Below, piece after piece: positions 42,806 through 53,613 of a DNA stretch of 64,000 bases; position 1 is the stretch's first letter, and every line of letters begins with the position of its first letter. The notes beneath the pieces were generated by a model. It saw nothing but the letters and a program-made list of their open reading frames with translations, was not told the DNA's origin and did not search any database. Origin of the DNA: Ascoidea asiatica (taxonomy: Eukaryota; Ascomycota; Saccharomycetes; Ascoideales; Ascoideaceae); NCBI GenBank assembly GCA_001600695.1, contig BCKQ01000003.1, positions 1,649,934-1,713,933 of the forward strand, given 5' to 3'. Made by a program: the position numbers and the translations under genes.

Positions 42806-44205
42806 AGTAGAATGAATTGCAATTGAAAGTTAAATTATAATTATTTGATGATTGAATGAAATAATGTAATTATTGTAGTGTTAGTGTTAGTGTTAGTGTT
42901 AGCCGATAGACGTTATTTGATAGCGGATATGGTTCTGTTGGATTTGAAAATCGGGCCAGTAGAAAGATCGGGTCAGTTGAGAAGGTTGTAGGATGAACCC
43001 GATAACTGCCCTATTTTATCCTGTTTTTTGTCCTAGAAATAATTATTGCGTGGTGTTTTTTGACTCTCACGCAAAATTCACGCCGCACGACTAGTTGCAT
43101 GCGCCACTGGATTTTCCCGGTAAGTGTCTTGGTACGTATTGCCCGATGGGGTAATTCATTTTTAGGAGCATGCCCAGAGTTAGTGGTAGCATGTGACTTG
43201 TAGAGTCTTGATTGTATCAACTGGCGACAGAAAACTGGAGTAGCAATTTATTGTATGGTAAAATATATCTCAAAGAATGATAGCGCAAAATAAAATGAAT
43301 TAATATTCAAGATAACAAATTGTTGGAATCATTTTCTTCACAGAGCAGTTTTTTGGTGTTTTAAATCATTAAATTACAAACGGAAACCGTTTTTAATAGG
43401 TCTGAGTATAAACACTTCTTAAAGACATTCCATTTTGTTATTTGATCTATTCAGATCAGCAAAAAAACTCCTCCCAGAAATAGTGCTGAATACTTTGGTA
43501 CCGTGGTTATTAAGTTAACCAACAATTGCAACCCTAATTATAAAGCTTATTTTTGAGTAAAGGAGAGAAAGAAAACAATGAAATTTTAAAAGAGTCAATA
43601 AATTAATTGCAAAACTAAATCCCTTCAGCTATTGTTAAAAAACTGCAGAAAAACTATCGAAAAAAATAATCAATATTTATTAATGTAAAATGTCCTAAAT
43701 ATTATAGAAAGCGAATAGCTCCTTTGAAACGTTAAAGGAGTCTAACTATTCATGAAACATATTTGATATCTATCATTTCGCCTAAATCATAAAAGAGTAT
43801 AAAAAAAGTAAGATCAGAGCAAAGCTGAAAAAAAAAAGAAAATATGATACAGTATAAACCTATAAGATTACTTATACTGGGAATTATAAGATAGTTGAAA
43901 AAAAAAATGATATTGAAAGTTTCCAAAAATTTGACAAGAGCCAATCATGCTTCTTTCAATTATTAAAATTACATGGCAACCAGAATAATAAACAAATATC
44001 TGCAATAGATAAACAGACAGAAAAAAACAGAAATCCAATAGAATGTAAACCAAAAACTATCTTACCAAATGACAAAAGCTTATATAGCAATGTTACTTAA
44101 TAGAAGATAATTATATAAAAAAAGAGCGAAGTTATTAACGAAAAATGAATAAATTTTTTTGAAAAAAGAGAGCATGGACAAAGAAAATCAAGTTACTTAT
44201 TTCTT
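42806..44205. other. 1.4-kb 3'-3' intergenic region between RRD1 and GPX-like copy 3
   Basis: No gene is supportable. It contains the TAGTGT repeat (42876-42902), a GC-richer island at about 42900-43220, AT-rich DNA, and TACAGTA at 43849-43855. Because both neighbouring genes end here, the GC island is unlikely to be a promoter for either one. Confidence 0.45.
42876..42902. repeat. TAGTGT hexamer repeat after RRD1
   Basis: Four and a half perfect TAGTGT units, 70 bases after the RRD1 stop. It looks vaguely like an interstitial telomere-type tract (TTAGTG versus TTAGGG), but it is too short to call that. Confidence 0.85.
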
Positions 44206-46140
44206 TCAATGTTTAAGCAATGACTCTATTAAAGATTCTAGTTTATTAGGTTTTGTAAAGGAGCTGAATCTTTCAACTACTCTACCTTCACGATCAATTA
44301 AAAATTTTTCAAAATCTCGCTTTATAACTTTGAGACCCATTACCCCCTTTTTTTGATCTTTTAACCAAGCAAAAAATTCTAGTTGATTTTTACCATTCAC
44401 TTGACAACTTTTCATTATTGGATATTTAATTTTCTTATTTTGTCTAAAATTATTAAAAGCTGAATTTGATCTTGATTTAGGACTTGAATTTAAATTTGAA
44501 TTAAGAACTGAATTCTCATTGAATTGATCAGTTGGAAAAGCTAAAATTTCAAACCCAAGATGATTGAATTTTTCATAAAGACGATCTAATTGATCAAAAT
44601 GATGATTACTTGTTGTTAAACTACCAATATTTGAAATATTAATAACAAGTACAACTTTATCCTCTAAATATCTTAAAGGTAACATTTCCCCATTATTTCT
44701 AATTAAATTGAAATCATAAAATATTGTACTTTTGTTTATTATTGAATCCGATATTGAATTAGATGAATAGGATCTAGGTATTGAAAAAGAACTACTAGCA
44801 CCAGAACTTGTTATAGATAGACGAGAACTATGAGTATTAAATTTTAGAGATTGAATTTTTTTTCTCATTCCACTTGGAGAATTTATTGAATAAATCTCTT
44901 TATCACTATTTGAAAGTAAATCCAGCTCTGAAGCTGATAATGAAATATCAGAAATTGAAGATTTTCGTGAACTGGAAATTGAAGGAGAATAATTACTGCC
45001 AGATATACTCATACTTGTATGAGATTTTGATGATCTAACTGATCTTGAATAAGATATAAAAGATTTTGGCATCATTTTTTTAATCATTGATCCTGTTGAT
45101 TTAGAATTTGAACTGTGATGAGAAGTTGAATTTGAATTAATTGGAGAATTTGTCACTATAAAATCTTCATTACTTGTTACACTATTCATTGAACTTACTA
45201 TTGTATCATTTGAAAATTTTTTATAAGAATTTGTCATGCTATTTGCTGATGAAACCATTTCTGTAGAAGAAGAAGAATTATTATCTTCTGAGTTAAAACA
45301 AGTATTATTATCATTACTACGAGCTAAAGGACCATTTGGATTAATTATTTCATCAGGTTGATTTGGCGCCATTATAACTGTTGTTAATGAATTCATATCT
45401 GCAGAATCTATAGTTGTTAAAAAATTTGGTTGAGGTGGAAAACTATCATTGATATTAATGCTATTTAAATCATTATTAGAAGATAAACTTGATAGTGAGC
45501 TTGAATTTGACAGTTGCAATGGTTCTCCAATATTTTCATCAGAAGAGTCATTAATGGTTTTTAAATTTGATAATTCTTCAGTTTTGTTGCTTTGATTATC
45601 ATCTTTATTATCATTGGTGGTAGTGGTATTATTATCATTGTTTGTAATATTATCTTCAAAATCAGAATCATATGAATGTTTATCAGCTACATTAGATGAA
45701 TCTTCTGAATCATAATCTATATCATAATTATGATTAAAGTTATAATAATCAGTTTCTTCATAAATATAACTGTAAGATCTTGAATGCTGACTTTCTTGTT
45801 TTGGAGTTTCTAAAGGATTAGCTTGTTTATCATTTTCATTATTTTGTATATTATTTTCTAAATTATCTACAGTATTTAAATTATTCAAATCATCTGTGAA
45901 TAAAGTAAATTTTGTTGTTATTAAAGCAGAATCTTTATCAGAGCTTATATTGTTTGCTTTTTTAAAAGAGAAATTATTTTTTTTAATTTTTCTTGAATTT
46001 GAATTGGAATTTGAAGATTGAAAGATTCTTGTATTAAATATTGGAATTGATGATTGTTGTGAAGAATTTTTTTTATTTATTATAGAATTTGAAGGTGAAG
46101 ATGATGAGGAAGATTTTATAGGAGAGTCTTGTTTATACAT
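44206..46140 (-). CDS. Long Ser/Asn-rich protein with degenerate glutathione-peroxidase-like C-terminal domain (copy 3)
   Basis: 644 residues. Residues 1-472 are Ser/Asn/Asp-rich disorder. The peroxidase-like domain is at 473-644: IFYDFNLIRNNGEMLPL, KVVLVINISNIGSLTTSN, LDRLYEKFNHLGFEILAFPTDQF (Gln about 539), YPIMKSCQVNGKN, WLKDQKKGVMGLKVIKRDFEKFLIDREGRVVERF. The peroxidatic-Cys segment has no Cys, FPCNQF has become FPTDQF, and the usual KWNF is KRDF (Arg 608, Asp 609), so three of four catalytic-tetrad positions are changed. It is the most degenerate of the three paralogues. A Yap1-like TTACTAA lies about 830 bases upstream (46970-46976). It is paralogous to 27464-29338 and 31526-34054. Confidence 0.75.
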   Translation of the reverse strand: MYKQDSPIKSSSSSSPSNSIINKKNSSQQSSIPIFNTRIFQSSNSNSNSRKIKKNNFSFKKANNISSDKDSALITTKFTLFTDDLNNLNTVDNLENNIQNNENDKQANPLETPKQESQHSRSYSYIYEETDYYNFNHNYDIDYDSEDSSNVADKHSYDSDFEDNITNNDNNTTTTNDNKDDNQSNKTEELSNLKTINDSSDENIGEPLQLSNSSSLSSLSSNNDLNSININDSFPPQPNFLTTIDSADMNSLTTVIMAPNQPDEIINPNGPLARSNDNNTCFNSEDNNSSSSTEMVSSANSMTNSYKKFSNDTIVSSMNSVTSNEDFIVTNSPINSNSTSHHSSNSKSTGSMIKKMMPKSFISYSRSVRSSKSHTSMSISGSNYSPSISSSRKSSISDISLSASELDLLSNSDKEIYSINSPSGMRKKIQSLKFNTHSSRLSITSSGASSSFSIPRSYSSNSISDSIINKSTIFYDFNLIRNNGEMLPLRYLEDKVVLVINISNIGSLTTSNHHFDQLDRLYEKFNHLGFEILAFPTDQFNENSVLNSNLNSSPKSRSNSAFNNFRQNKKIKYPIMKSCQVNGKNQLEFFAWLKDQKKGVMGLKVIKRDFEKFLIDREGRVVERFSSFTKPNKLESLIESLLKH

Positions 46141-48410
46141 TTTTCATAAAAAAAAAAAATAAAAAAGATTCAATAAAGTAATATTGTTAAATAATACTTC
46201 TAAATAAATTACACTTATTATTTTATTTAATAAGAATGGAAATGATAAAATAAATGATAAAGTAAGTATTGAATGGAATGGGTAAATTGAAAATATTCTT
46301 TTGATAATAAAGTAATGATGAATAAAAAAGTAATGATGAATAAAAAAGTATACAGTAATGAAGAATTTAATAATGAATAGTAATAAGTTATCTGATTGAA
46401 TGTTGATTATGTGATAAATATTGTTAAAATCTTAGTATTTTTGTAAAAAAGGTAATTAAATTTCAGAAATTGAGTTATTTTGTATTCGTAGTTAAAAATT
46501 TATGGTATTGAAAGTACTGCAATATTTGATAAGATATGTTTTTAATAGTTGATAGAAATTTGAATATTTTTTAAATAATAATAATAATGATCTTAATTAA
46601 AAAAAATATGATTTTAATAAATAAAAAAGAAGCAGCAAATATTTGAAGATTGAAAGAATGAAATAAAAGAGAGAATGAAAACAAGAATGAAAACAAGAAT
46701 CTTGGAATTGAATTACTATTTCTTTATTTTGAAATAAAAAAAAAAACAGAATGATTGAAACTTTTATTGAACAATTGAAAATTGGTTGACAATATTTTTG
46801 AGAGGTAGATTATTGTATTGTATTGTATTGGAGTATATTATTATTATTGAAGGAGAATGAGAAATGAATAAAACTTGATAACTTAATAATGAAAATGTTC
46901 GAATGAAATAATTATTGAATACAAGAAAATAATGAATAATTTGTGAAATTTAACAAGCATTAAAGAAAGTTACTAAGTATTCATAAATAAAATTATAAAA
47001 GGGGAATATTTAATAGTTAAACGTTATTGGTAAAATATATAATTTTATTGTAATTTTGAAGATTGAGTTAGGAATTTGAATAAAATTTTAAAGAAAAGAA
47101 GAAGAATTTGGTAACATTTAAAGTAAAAGTTAACTAAACACAGTGTTACATATTCAAGTCAAAAAACTTTATTTATTTTAGCGTAAATAAAGATCAACAA
47201 TTCCAAGATCAAAAAAGTGAAAAAGGTGTATTGGGACTGTATTTGGAATAATCGTAGTGTATTACGAGTGTATGTTGGTGTGCTTGCAGAGCTTCAAGTG
47301 CTTATTCTGCTCAGATAATCATTTAAAGAAAGATGATGATAACCAGAAACGTTACTGTACTACGGTAAGCCTCCACGAATTACAAATTACTTTCTTAATA
47401 CTGGACTAAGTTGATTCAACTGAATGTAATTCAGTTATGCTTTGATAAAAGTGATGAAATCTGTGAAATAGCAAAAGAAGGTAGCTGTATTTTGTAATTG
47501 AAGTTACTAGAATCTGGAATATACAGTAATAGGTGGTTGTAATTTTTCATTCTGGTGGTGTAGTTAGTTGTAATCGTGGTTGTGGTAGATAGGAAAGATC
47601 AGAGTAATTTACTACAGTCCAATAATACAACTAAGAAAAGAGTAAAACATTTTCTATTTCGAGGGTGATAAAACTATTGGTTTCTAGGAGAATAAATGCA
47701 ACTTTGTTACTTTCATTTGTTATTTTTTTTGCAGAAGATTTTACTGGATTGTTTTTTTTTCTTTGTTGATGGTGAAAAGAAAAATATATTAAGATACTGC
47801 GGTTATTTCCAGAGACTTTAAAGTTACTTTCTTTTCTTGTCTGAGAAATTTCAATGTGAAAAAGTTCAATAAAGTTCTAACGGAAATTGATCGACGAATG
47901 AAAATGGTTTATAGCAATGCTAGGACGGTATTCAAAATAAACAGGGACACAGGGGAACCCAAACTCGAAAATATTCCTGTCCTCGTTGCTAGGACATTTT
48001 CCCGGTGACGTGATTTTCAAAACAACAGTATGCGCAAAAGTAGCGCAGAATGTGCCTACGCAGATCTGGAAAGGCTGGAGGTGTGGCTTGGTATGATGCA
48101 CTGTTCCTGCTGACACAAAAATCGCATGCTGAAATATGCATTTAAATAACACATATAAATGCATTACATTAGGTCGCGTACGACTTTCATATACTGCGAT
48201 ATGCATTACTACCGGTAATCTGGACCCTGGTGTTTGTCACTGCAAAAAAATATCGGCTATAACCATAATAAACAATAATCCATTACTTCTTGATTAGAGA
48301 TTAATTTTTTAATAATTATGAAGAAATTACATTTTAATATTCTAAATAAATTTGTTAAAATTATTGAATTCTATAATATTTTCAACAAATAAAATCTTGA
48401 TAATCTTTAT
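46141..48410. promoter_or_regulatory. 2.3-kb upstream region of GPX-like copy 3
   Basis: AT-rich near the gene with TTACTAA at 46970-46976. TACWGTA motifs are at 46351, 47353 and 47522. A GC-richer block at about 47880-48240 has the direct repeat GCTAGGAC (about 47919 and 47989), TGACGTGA and AGTAGCGCAG-type sequence. The 109-codon ORF at 47877-48206 (-) has no family signal and sits within this block; I do not support it. The SAC1 stop lies just beyond. Confidence 0.45.
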
Positions 48411-50777
48411 TCAGTCTCTTTTACCATCTTCTATTTTATTTGGAATTATATAATTCTCATTTCTGAAATATTTTAGTCCAGAAGCATATTCTTCTTTTCT
48501 AATAAATTCCAAATCTTTCAATTTTGGCCAATCAACATATTGCATTCCATTTGTTATAATAAAATAACTTGAATATATAATTCCAAGTAAAAGAATTAAT
48601 AAAGCAATAAAATTATTACTATTACCATAACTGTAACTAAAACCATATCCATAACCAAAATTATCACCATTACTTTCGCTTTTAATTTCACCATCATTAT
48701 TGATATCTAATATTTCTTCTCCTTTTGGAAATAAAATTATACAAAAAAATAATGTAATTGAAGAAATTAAAATATATGGTAACATTTGAATCTTTAAAGA
48801 TCTTTCATCAACTTTGATTTCTTTTAATTTTAAAAACTCATATGGTTTAACTTCTCCTAAAATCAAATCAAATGAATCTTGTCTAAATCCATCATAAAAG
48901 TTATTTAAAATATATCTTTTAATTGAATTTATTAAATCTAATATCATTCCATTTATAGTTCTTTTACCTAATTTTGTAAAATCTGTTTTTAATGCATTTG
49001 TACCTGAATAACTTTTACTTATAAAATCTCCATTATTACTCCAAATTTCTTTAAATTCTATACTTAATTCATTATATAGTTGTTCCCATGATATTGTATC
49101 TGGGGATATAAAATTTGAATATTCAAATTGCTTTTGTAAAATATATCTTCCAACAGATGATTGAAAAACATTAGTTCTATCAAGACAGTCCATACAATTA
49201 CTTCTTATTATTACTTCTTGTTTTAGTTTTATATTTCGATTTCTATTCATATTTTTTGTCTTTTCAATTTCCTTTTCATTTTCGTTATACTCTTTATTGT
49301 CATTTTTATTGTCATTTTTTATTTCATTATTCCTTTGATTGTTCATTTTATTTTTAATTCCGTCATCAATTTTTTCCTTTTCTAAATCATAATCATCCTT
49401 ATCATCATCGTAATCGTCATAATCATCAAAAGCATGGTTAGAATTATACTCCTGATTAAAAAAATCAAATTTTGTTAATGCTTTTTCTTTAATTAATTGC
49501 TTAATTAAAATATTAATATTCTCAAATTTTAAATTTTTACAATGAGAATGAAAATCAAAATAAATATATCTTAAATTTTTTTCAGTAAATTCATTAGATC
49601 CATCATTTAAAATATTTTCAATTAATTTTTCAAAATTATTTTTAACTGGTAATTCATGACCCTTTGAATTGACTAAATTGATTAAAAATATTTTTTTTAA
49701 ATCATTTTTTTTAAAGATTTTATTAAAATGTAGTTTAGATGAAATTAATGAGGAATATTCTTTTAGTGAAGAGTTTATTAAACATAATTTAGGTTTGTAT
49801 TTCAAATCATTAATTTCTGCCCAATATAAAGGTATTGAACCTCTAATTTGTAAATATGAAGAAATATTAAATATTTGATTAACATTATTATCAAGGTTAT
49901 TATTATTACTATTACTATTGTTGTTATTATTATTATTATTAAGAATTCTAGTTAAATGATGATTTGAATAGGATATTAATAATTGTTCAGTTTCATTAAA
50001 ATTTGCTACATTACCTTTAAAATCAATACCTCTTTTAAAATATCTTGTACCAGCTCTATAAATAGATCTTCTTGAAATTAAGGCAAAATTAAATTTAATA
50101 TTATTATTCTCATTTAAAGAATGAATATTTGATATACCAATATAACCATTTATTACCGGTATTATAAAATTTATAATATTTTTATTATAATTTAGTCTTT
50201 CAATGTCTTCATTATCATTACTCTTCTCATTATTAAGATTATGATAAATTGAATTTTTACAGAATTGAGTTAATAAAAAATTATTCCAAAAGAAAGATTG
50301 ATTAAAATTTTTATAATCTAAAATTGAAGAAATTTTTTTCTTCTTTGAATTTGATTTGGATTGAAAAGAATTAGTTAAATCTAAAGTTAAAGAATAATAA
50401 TAATTCTGAGAATTTAATTGGTTTTTTAATAATTGTAAATAATATCTTTCATCATTATCATTCAATAGATTGAAATTTGAATAAATCGGTAAAATTAAAA
50501 ATTCTTTGATATTATAAATTGAATGATTTGCAATATTACCAATTTTTTTTGAAGATTGAATTATTATAATATAAGTATGAATTTTTAATCTAATTATACC
50601 AAAGATTCCAATGATATTCTTAATTGGTGAAGTTTTTGAAATTTTGAAGTTTTCTTCGGGATTGATTGGTAAATATTCAAGTGAGGATAAAAAAATTCCA
50701 GTTGAATCAATTTGTAATATTTTTCCATCTATATGATTCTGAAAATAATAAATTCCATCCTTTTCAATATAACGCAT
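48411..50777 (-). CDS. SAC1: Phosphoinositide phosphatase Sac1
   Basis: 788 residues. The Sac domain ends in the catalytic P-loop RSNCMDCLDRTNVFQSS, CX5R with Cys 528 and Arg 534. Other family blocks are YFKRGIDFKGNVANFNETEQ, YLQIRGSIPLYWAEI and ALKTDFTKLGKRTINGMILD. Two transmembrane segments near the C-terminus (MLPYILISSITLFFCIILF and ALLILLLGIIYSSYFII) precede NGMQYVDWPKLKDLEFI, as in yeast Sac1, an ER/Golgi PI4P phosphatase. Asn and Asp/Lys-rich inserts (about 280-300 and 445-510) make it longer than the 623-residue yeast protein, and the second insert sits shortly before the P-loop. It is divergent from HIS4. Confidence 0.93.
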   Translation of the reverse strand: MRYIEKDGIYYFQNHIDGKILQIDSTGIFLSSLEYLPINPEENFKISKTSPIKNIIGIFGIIRLKIHTYIIIIQSSKKIGNIANHSIYNIKEFLILPIYSNFNLLNDNDERYYLQLLKNQLNSQNYYYSLTLDLTNSFQSKSNSKKKKISSILDYKNFNQSFFWNNFLLTQFCKNSIYHNLNNEKSNDNEDIERLNYNKNIINFIIPVINGYIGISNIHSLNENNNIKFNFALISRRSIYRAGTRYFKRGIDFKGNVANFNETEQLLISYSNHHLTRILNNNNNNNNSNSNNNNLDNNVNQIFNISSYLQIRGSIPLYWAEINDLKYKPKLCLINSSLKEYSSLISSKLHFNKIFKKNDLKKIFLINLVNSKGHELPVKNNFEKLIENILNDGSNEFTEKNLRYIYFDFHSHCKNLKFENINILIKQLIKEKALTKFDFFNQEYNSNHAFDDYDDYDDDKDDYDLEKEKIDDGIKNKMNNQRNNEIKNDNKNDNKEYNENEKEIEKTKNMNRNRNIKLKQEVIIRSNCMDCLDRTNVFQSSVGRYILQKQFEYSNFISPDTISWEQLYNELSIEFKEIWSNNGDFISKSYSGTNALKTDFTKLGKRTINGMILDLINSIKRYILNNFYDGFRQDSFDLILGEVKPYEFLKLKEIKVDERSLKIQMLPYILISSITLFFCIILFPKGEEILDINNDGEIKSESNGDNFGYGYGFSYSYGNSNNFIALLILLLGIIYSSYFIITNGMQYVDWPKLKDLEFIRKEEYASGLKYFRNENYIIPNKIEDGKRD

Positions 50778-51704
50778 TTTTTTAAAATTTTTTTTCTTTT
50801 TTTTTTAACTTTAGATATTAATTTTATTATTATTGTTATTACCTATGATTTCAAATATTTGTGAGAAAAGTTCCATAATTTTTTTTTTTTATCAATTTGA
50901 TTGTTTAAATATTAAACCGAATAATAAGCCAATGAGAGAAAAATAACTTTCAATAGAGAATTTCAATAATCAATTATTGAGATTATATTAAAAATGAAAA
51001 TAATGAATAAAGCAATGAGTTGAACTACTTTGATTGATATTGTTGTTTTGGTATATCATCATGTAGTTGGGTGATATAAAATATATTTATTTCTACAAAA
51101 CCTCATAATCTGATAAAATACCTTTAATATGTTTTTTCTATGATTACGTAAATAGTAGTTGTGTTCGTAGTAATTTAGCAGTTCGCGCATCCGTACCGTT
51201 GTCAACAACTTCTCGCCGTTGCTGAGTTCAAGAGTATAATCAAGCCACCCCTTAAAAGTAAAGCCACTCACGCCACATACTTTAATGGATTAAAAAGCAA
51301 AAAGAAATCCGCAAAATTTAGCGGTATGGAAATGAAATTATAAAATAATCTACCAACCATGCAACGGAAAAAAATGATAAACCACAACAGCACATGTTGC
51401 GTGCTTTTTACCAGTAGTGAGTGCACTTTTGCGCTCAGCTTATTTTGCAGAAATCTCGAAATCTCGACTTTTGCTTAAAATGACTGCTTTCTGACTCATC
51501 TTCGGGGGTTTTCAGATTTTCAGAAGGGAATATTAAGAATATGGCTAAATCATCTAACGTTTATTACTGGCGAATGAGGTTGAATACTTAAAATATAGTA
51601 CTGTGTATTTTTTATTTTGATTTGATATAAAAGAAACTATTATTTTCAGATTTTGACAATATATTTCAAAGAAAATAACTTAAAATACTTTAAATTATTT
51701 CACA
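50778..51704. promoter_or_regulatory. Divergent SAC1-HIS4 promoter region
   Basis: 930 bases. It is T/A-rich next to SAC1, with a GC-richer stretch at 51160-51530 and a perfect TGACTCA at 51492-51498, then AT-rich DNA up to the HIS4 ATG. The small ORF 51059-51271 (-) is not supported. Confidence 0.6.
51492..51498. promoter_or_regulatory. TGACTCA (Gcn4) site upstream of HIS4
   Basis: Perfect TGACTCA 207 bases before the HIS4 start codon. HIS4 is the classic Gcn4 target, with TGACTC elements upstream in yeast, so this is likely functional. TGACTG is also found nearby (51481). Confidence 0.75.
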
Positions 51705-53613
51705 ATGTTTTTATTACCTGCTATTTCTACTCCTGAAGATATTGGTCTTTCCCAAGAATACTCAGTTATTGGTTCATCTTTATTAAGGTTAACTGATGCA
51801 ACTTTCACTAAAGAAACTATCAGTTTAATTAAATCAAATTCTTTGAGTGTTGAATCAACTTCAGATATTTTCGTTGATTTATCTGAAATAAGTCTTATCA
51901 ATGATATAAACAATATCATTGATATACTAAATAATGGTGTCTTAAAAATAATTGTAAATGAATATGTTTTCAAATATATAAATTCAAATAATTTAATTGT
52001 TCCAAATGAAAGAATTATTTATAAGGTTAATGATTCATTTGACATTCCTTCTACTGAATTGCAATATATTTCTATTAATTATGACCAATACTTATCAAGT
52101 GATATCCCAAGATCTATAGCATCCGATAAATCAGTCTTCATTGATTTTGGTAATTCGTCAACCTTAACTTTTGATAAAATCATTGCTTTAACAAAAAAAA
52201 ATTTCATTCCAATAATTTTATCTTCACAATTAACATTTGAAGACTCTGAATCCAAAATTTCAATTCCAGACATATTATTATCTAAATTAGCTTCTGATAG
52301 ATCTGATAAATTATATCCAACTGTTGTAACAGATATTTATGATAATGCTTTAGGATTATGTTATTCTTCTGATCTTTCAATCAAACAAGCTTTAATTCAA
52401 AAAAAAGGTATTTATTTTTCAAGAAAACATGGTTTATGGGTAAAAGGTTTAACATCTGGCTCAACTCAAAAACTAGTTAATGTTAAAGTAGATTGTGATA
52501 ATGATACTTTATGTTTTGTCGTTATTCAAGAAGGTTCTGGATTTTGTCATTTAAATACTTTTACCTGTTTTGGTGATTTAAAAGGTCTTTCACGTTTAGA
52601 AAAAACTTTATATCAAAGAAAAAATTCAGCCCCTGTTGGTTCTTATACTTCTAGATTATTTAATGATGATTCTTTATTAAATGCAAAAATCTTAGAAGAA
52701 GCAGAAGAATTAACAACTGCTAAATCAAAAGAAGAAATTGCATGGGAATGTGCTGATTTATTTTATTTTGCTATGGCTAAATTAGCTAAAAATGATTTAA
52801 CCATAAAAGATGTAGAAAAAAATCTTGATATGAAACATTTGAAGATTTCTAGAAGAAAAGGAGATGCTAAACCAAAATTTATTGAACAACAAACTAAAAA
52901 TGAAAATAAAAGTCAATCATCAGCAAATTCTGTTGAAGAAAACACAAATGAAACAGGTAAATTTAAACTACAGGTAATTGACTCCTCTATATTATCAGAA
53001 GCAGAAATTATTCAAAAAATTGCAAGACCTGTTCAATCAACTGCAAATATTATGAAATTAGTTAATCCTATAGTTGAAAATGTTAAAAATAATGGTGATA
53101 AAGCTTTACTTGAATTAACTGAAAAATTTGATAAAGTTAAACTAGAATCTCCAATATTAAGTGCTCCATTCCCTCCAGAACTTTATAAATTGCCTAAAAA
53201 GATTCAAGATGCTTTAGATTTATCTATTGAAAATGTATTTAAATTTCATAAAGCACAAATGGACAATATTAAACCATTAACTATTGAAACTTCTAAAGGT
53301 GTTAAATGCTCTCGTTTTTCTAGACCAATTGAAAATGTTGGTCTCTATATCCCTGGTGGAACTGCCGTATTACCATCAACTGCTTTAATGTTGGGTGTTC
53401 CAGCAAATGTAGCTGGTTGTTCAAATATAATTCTTGCTTCTCCCCCAAGAAAAGATGGAACATTAACTCCAGAGGTTGTTTATGTGGCTCATAAAGTAGG
53501 TGCAAAGGCTATTGTTCTAGCTGGCGGTGCACAAGCTGTAGCTGCTCTAGCTTATGGAACTGAATCCATTCCAAAATGTGACAAAATTCTTGGTCCTGGT
53601 AATCAGTTTGTCA
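51705..53613 (+). CDS. HIS4: Trifunctional histidine biosynthesis protein HIS4, 3' end lost in gap
   Basis: 636 codons from ATG 51705 up to the N run. Domain order is the yeast one. The PRA-cyclohydrolase region is before residue 300 (VKVDCDNDTLCFVVIQEGSGFCHLNTFTCFG). PRA-pyrophosphohydrolase is at about 305-395 (LEKTLYQRKNSAPVGSYTSRLF, EEAEELTTA, WECADLFYFAMAKL). Histidinol dehydrogenase starts at about 425 (IPGGTAVLPSTALMLGVPA, LAGGAQAVAALAYGT, KILGPGNQFV). The protein should continue for roughly another 160-190 residues, which fits inside the 845-base gap. The isolated called bases TG at 53618-53619 agree with the expected VTAA codons. It performs steps 2, 3 and 10 of histidine synthesis. 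Confidence 0.96.

Noticed and set aside
47877-48206. 109-codon ORF on the minus strand
   Set aside because: It falls in a GC-richer intergenic block upstream of GPX-like copy 3, with no domain or signal.
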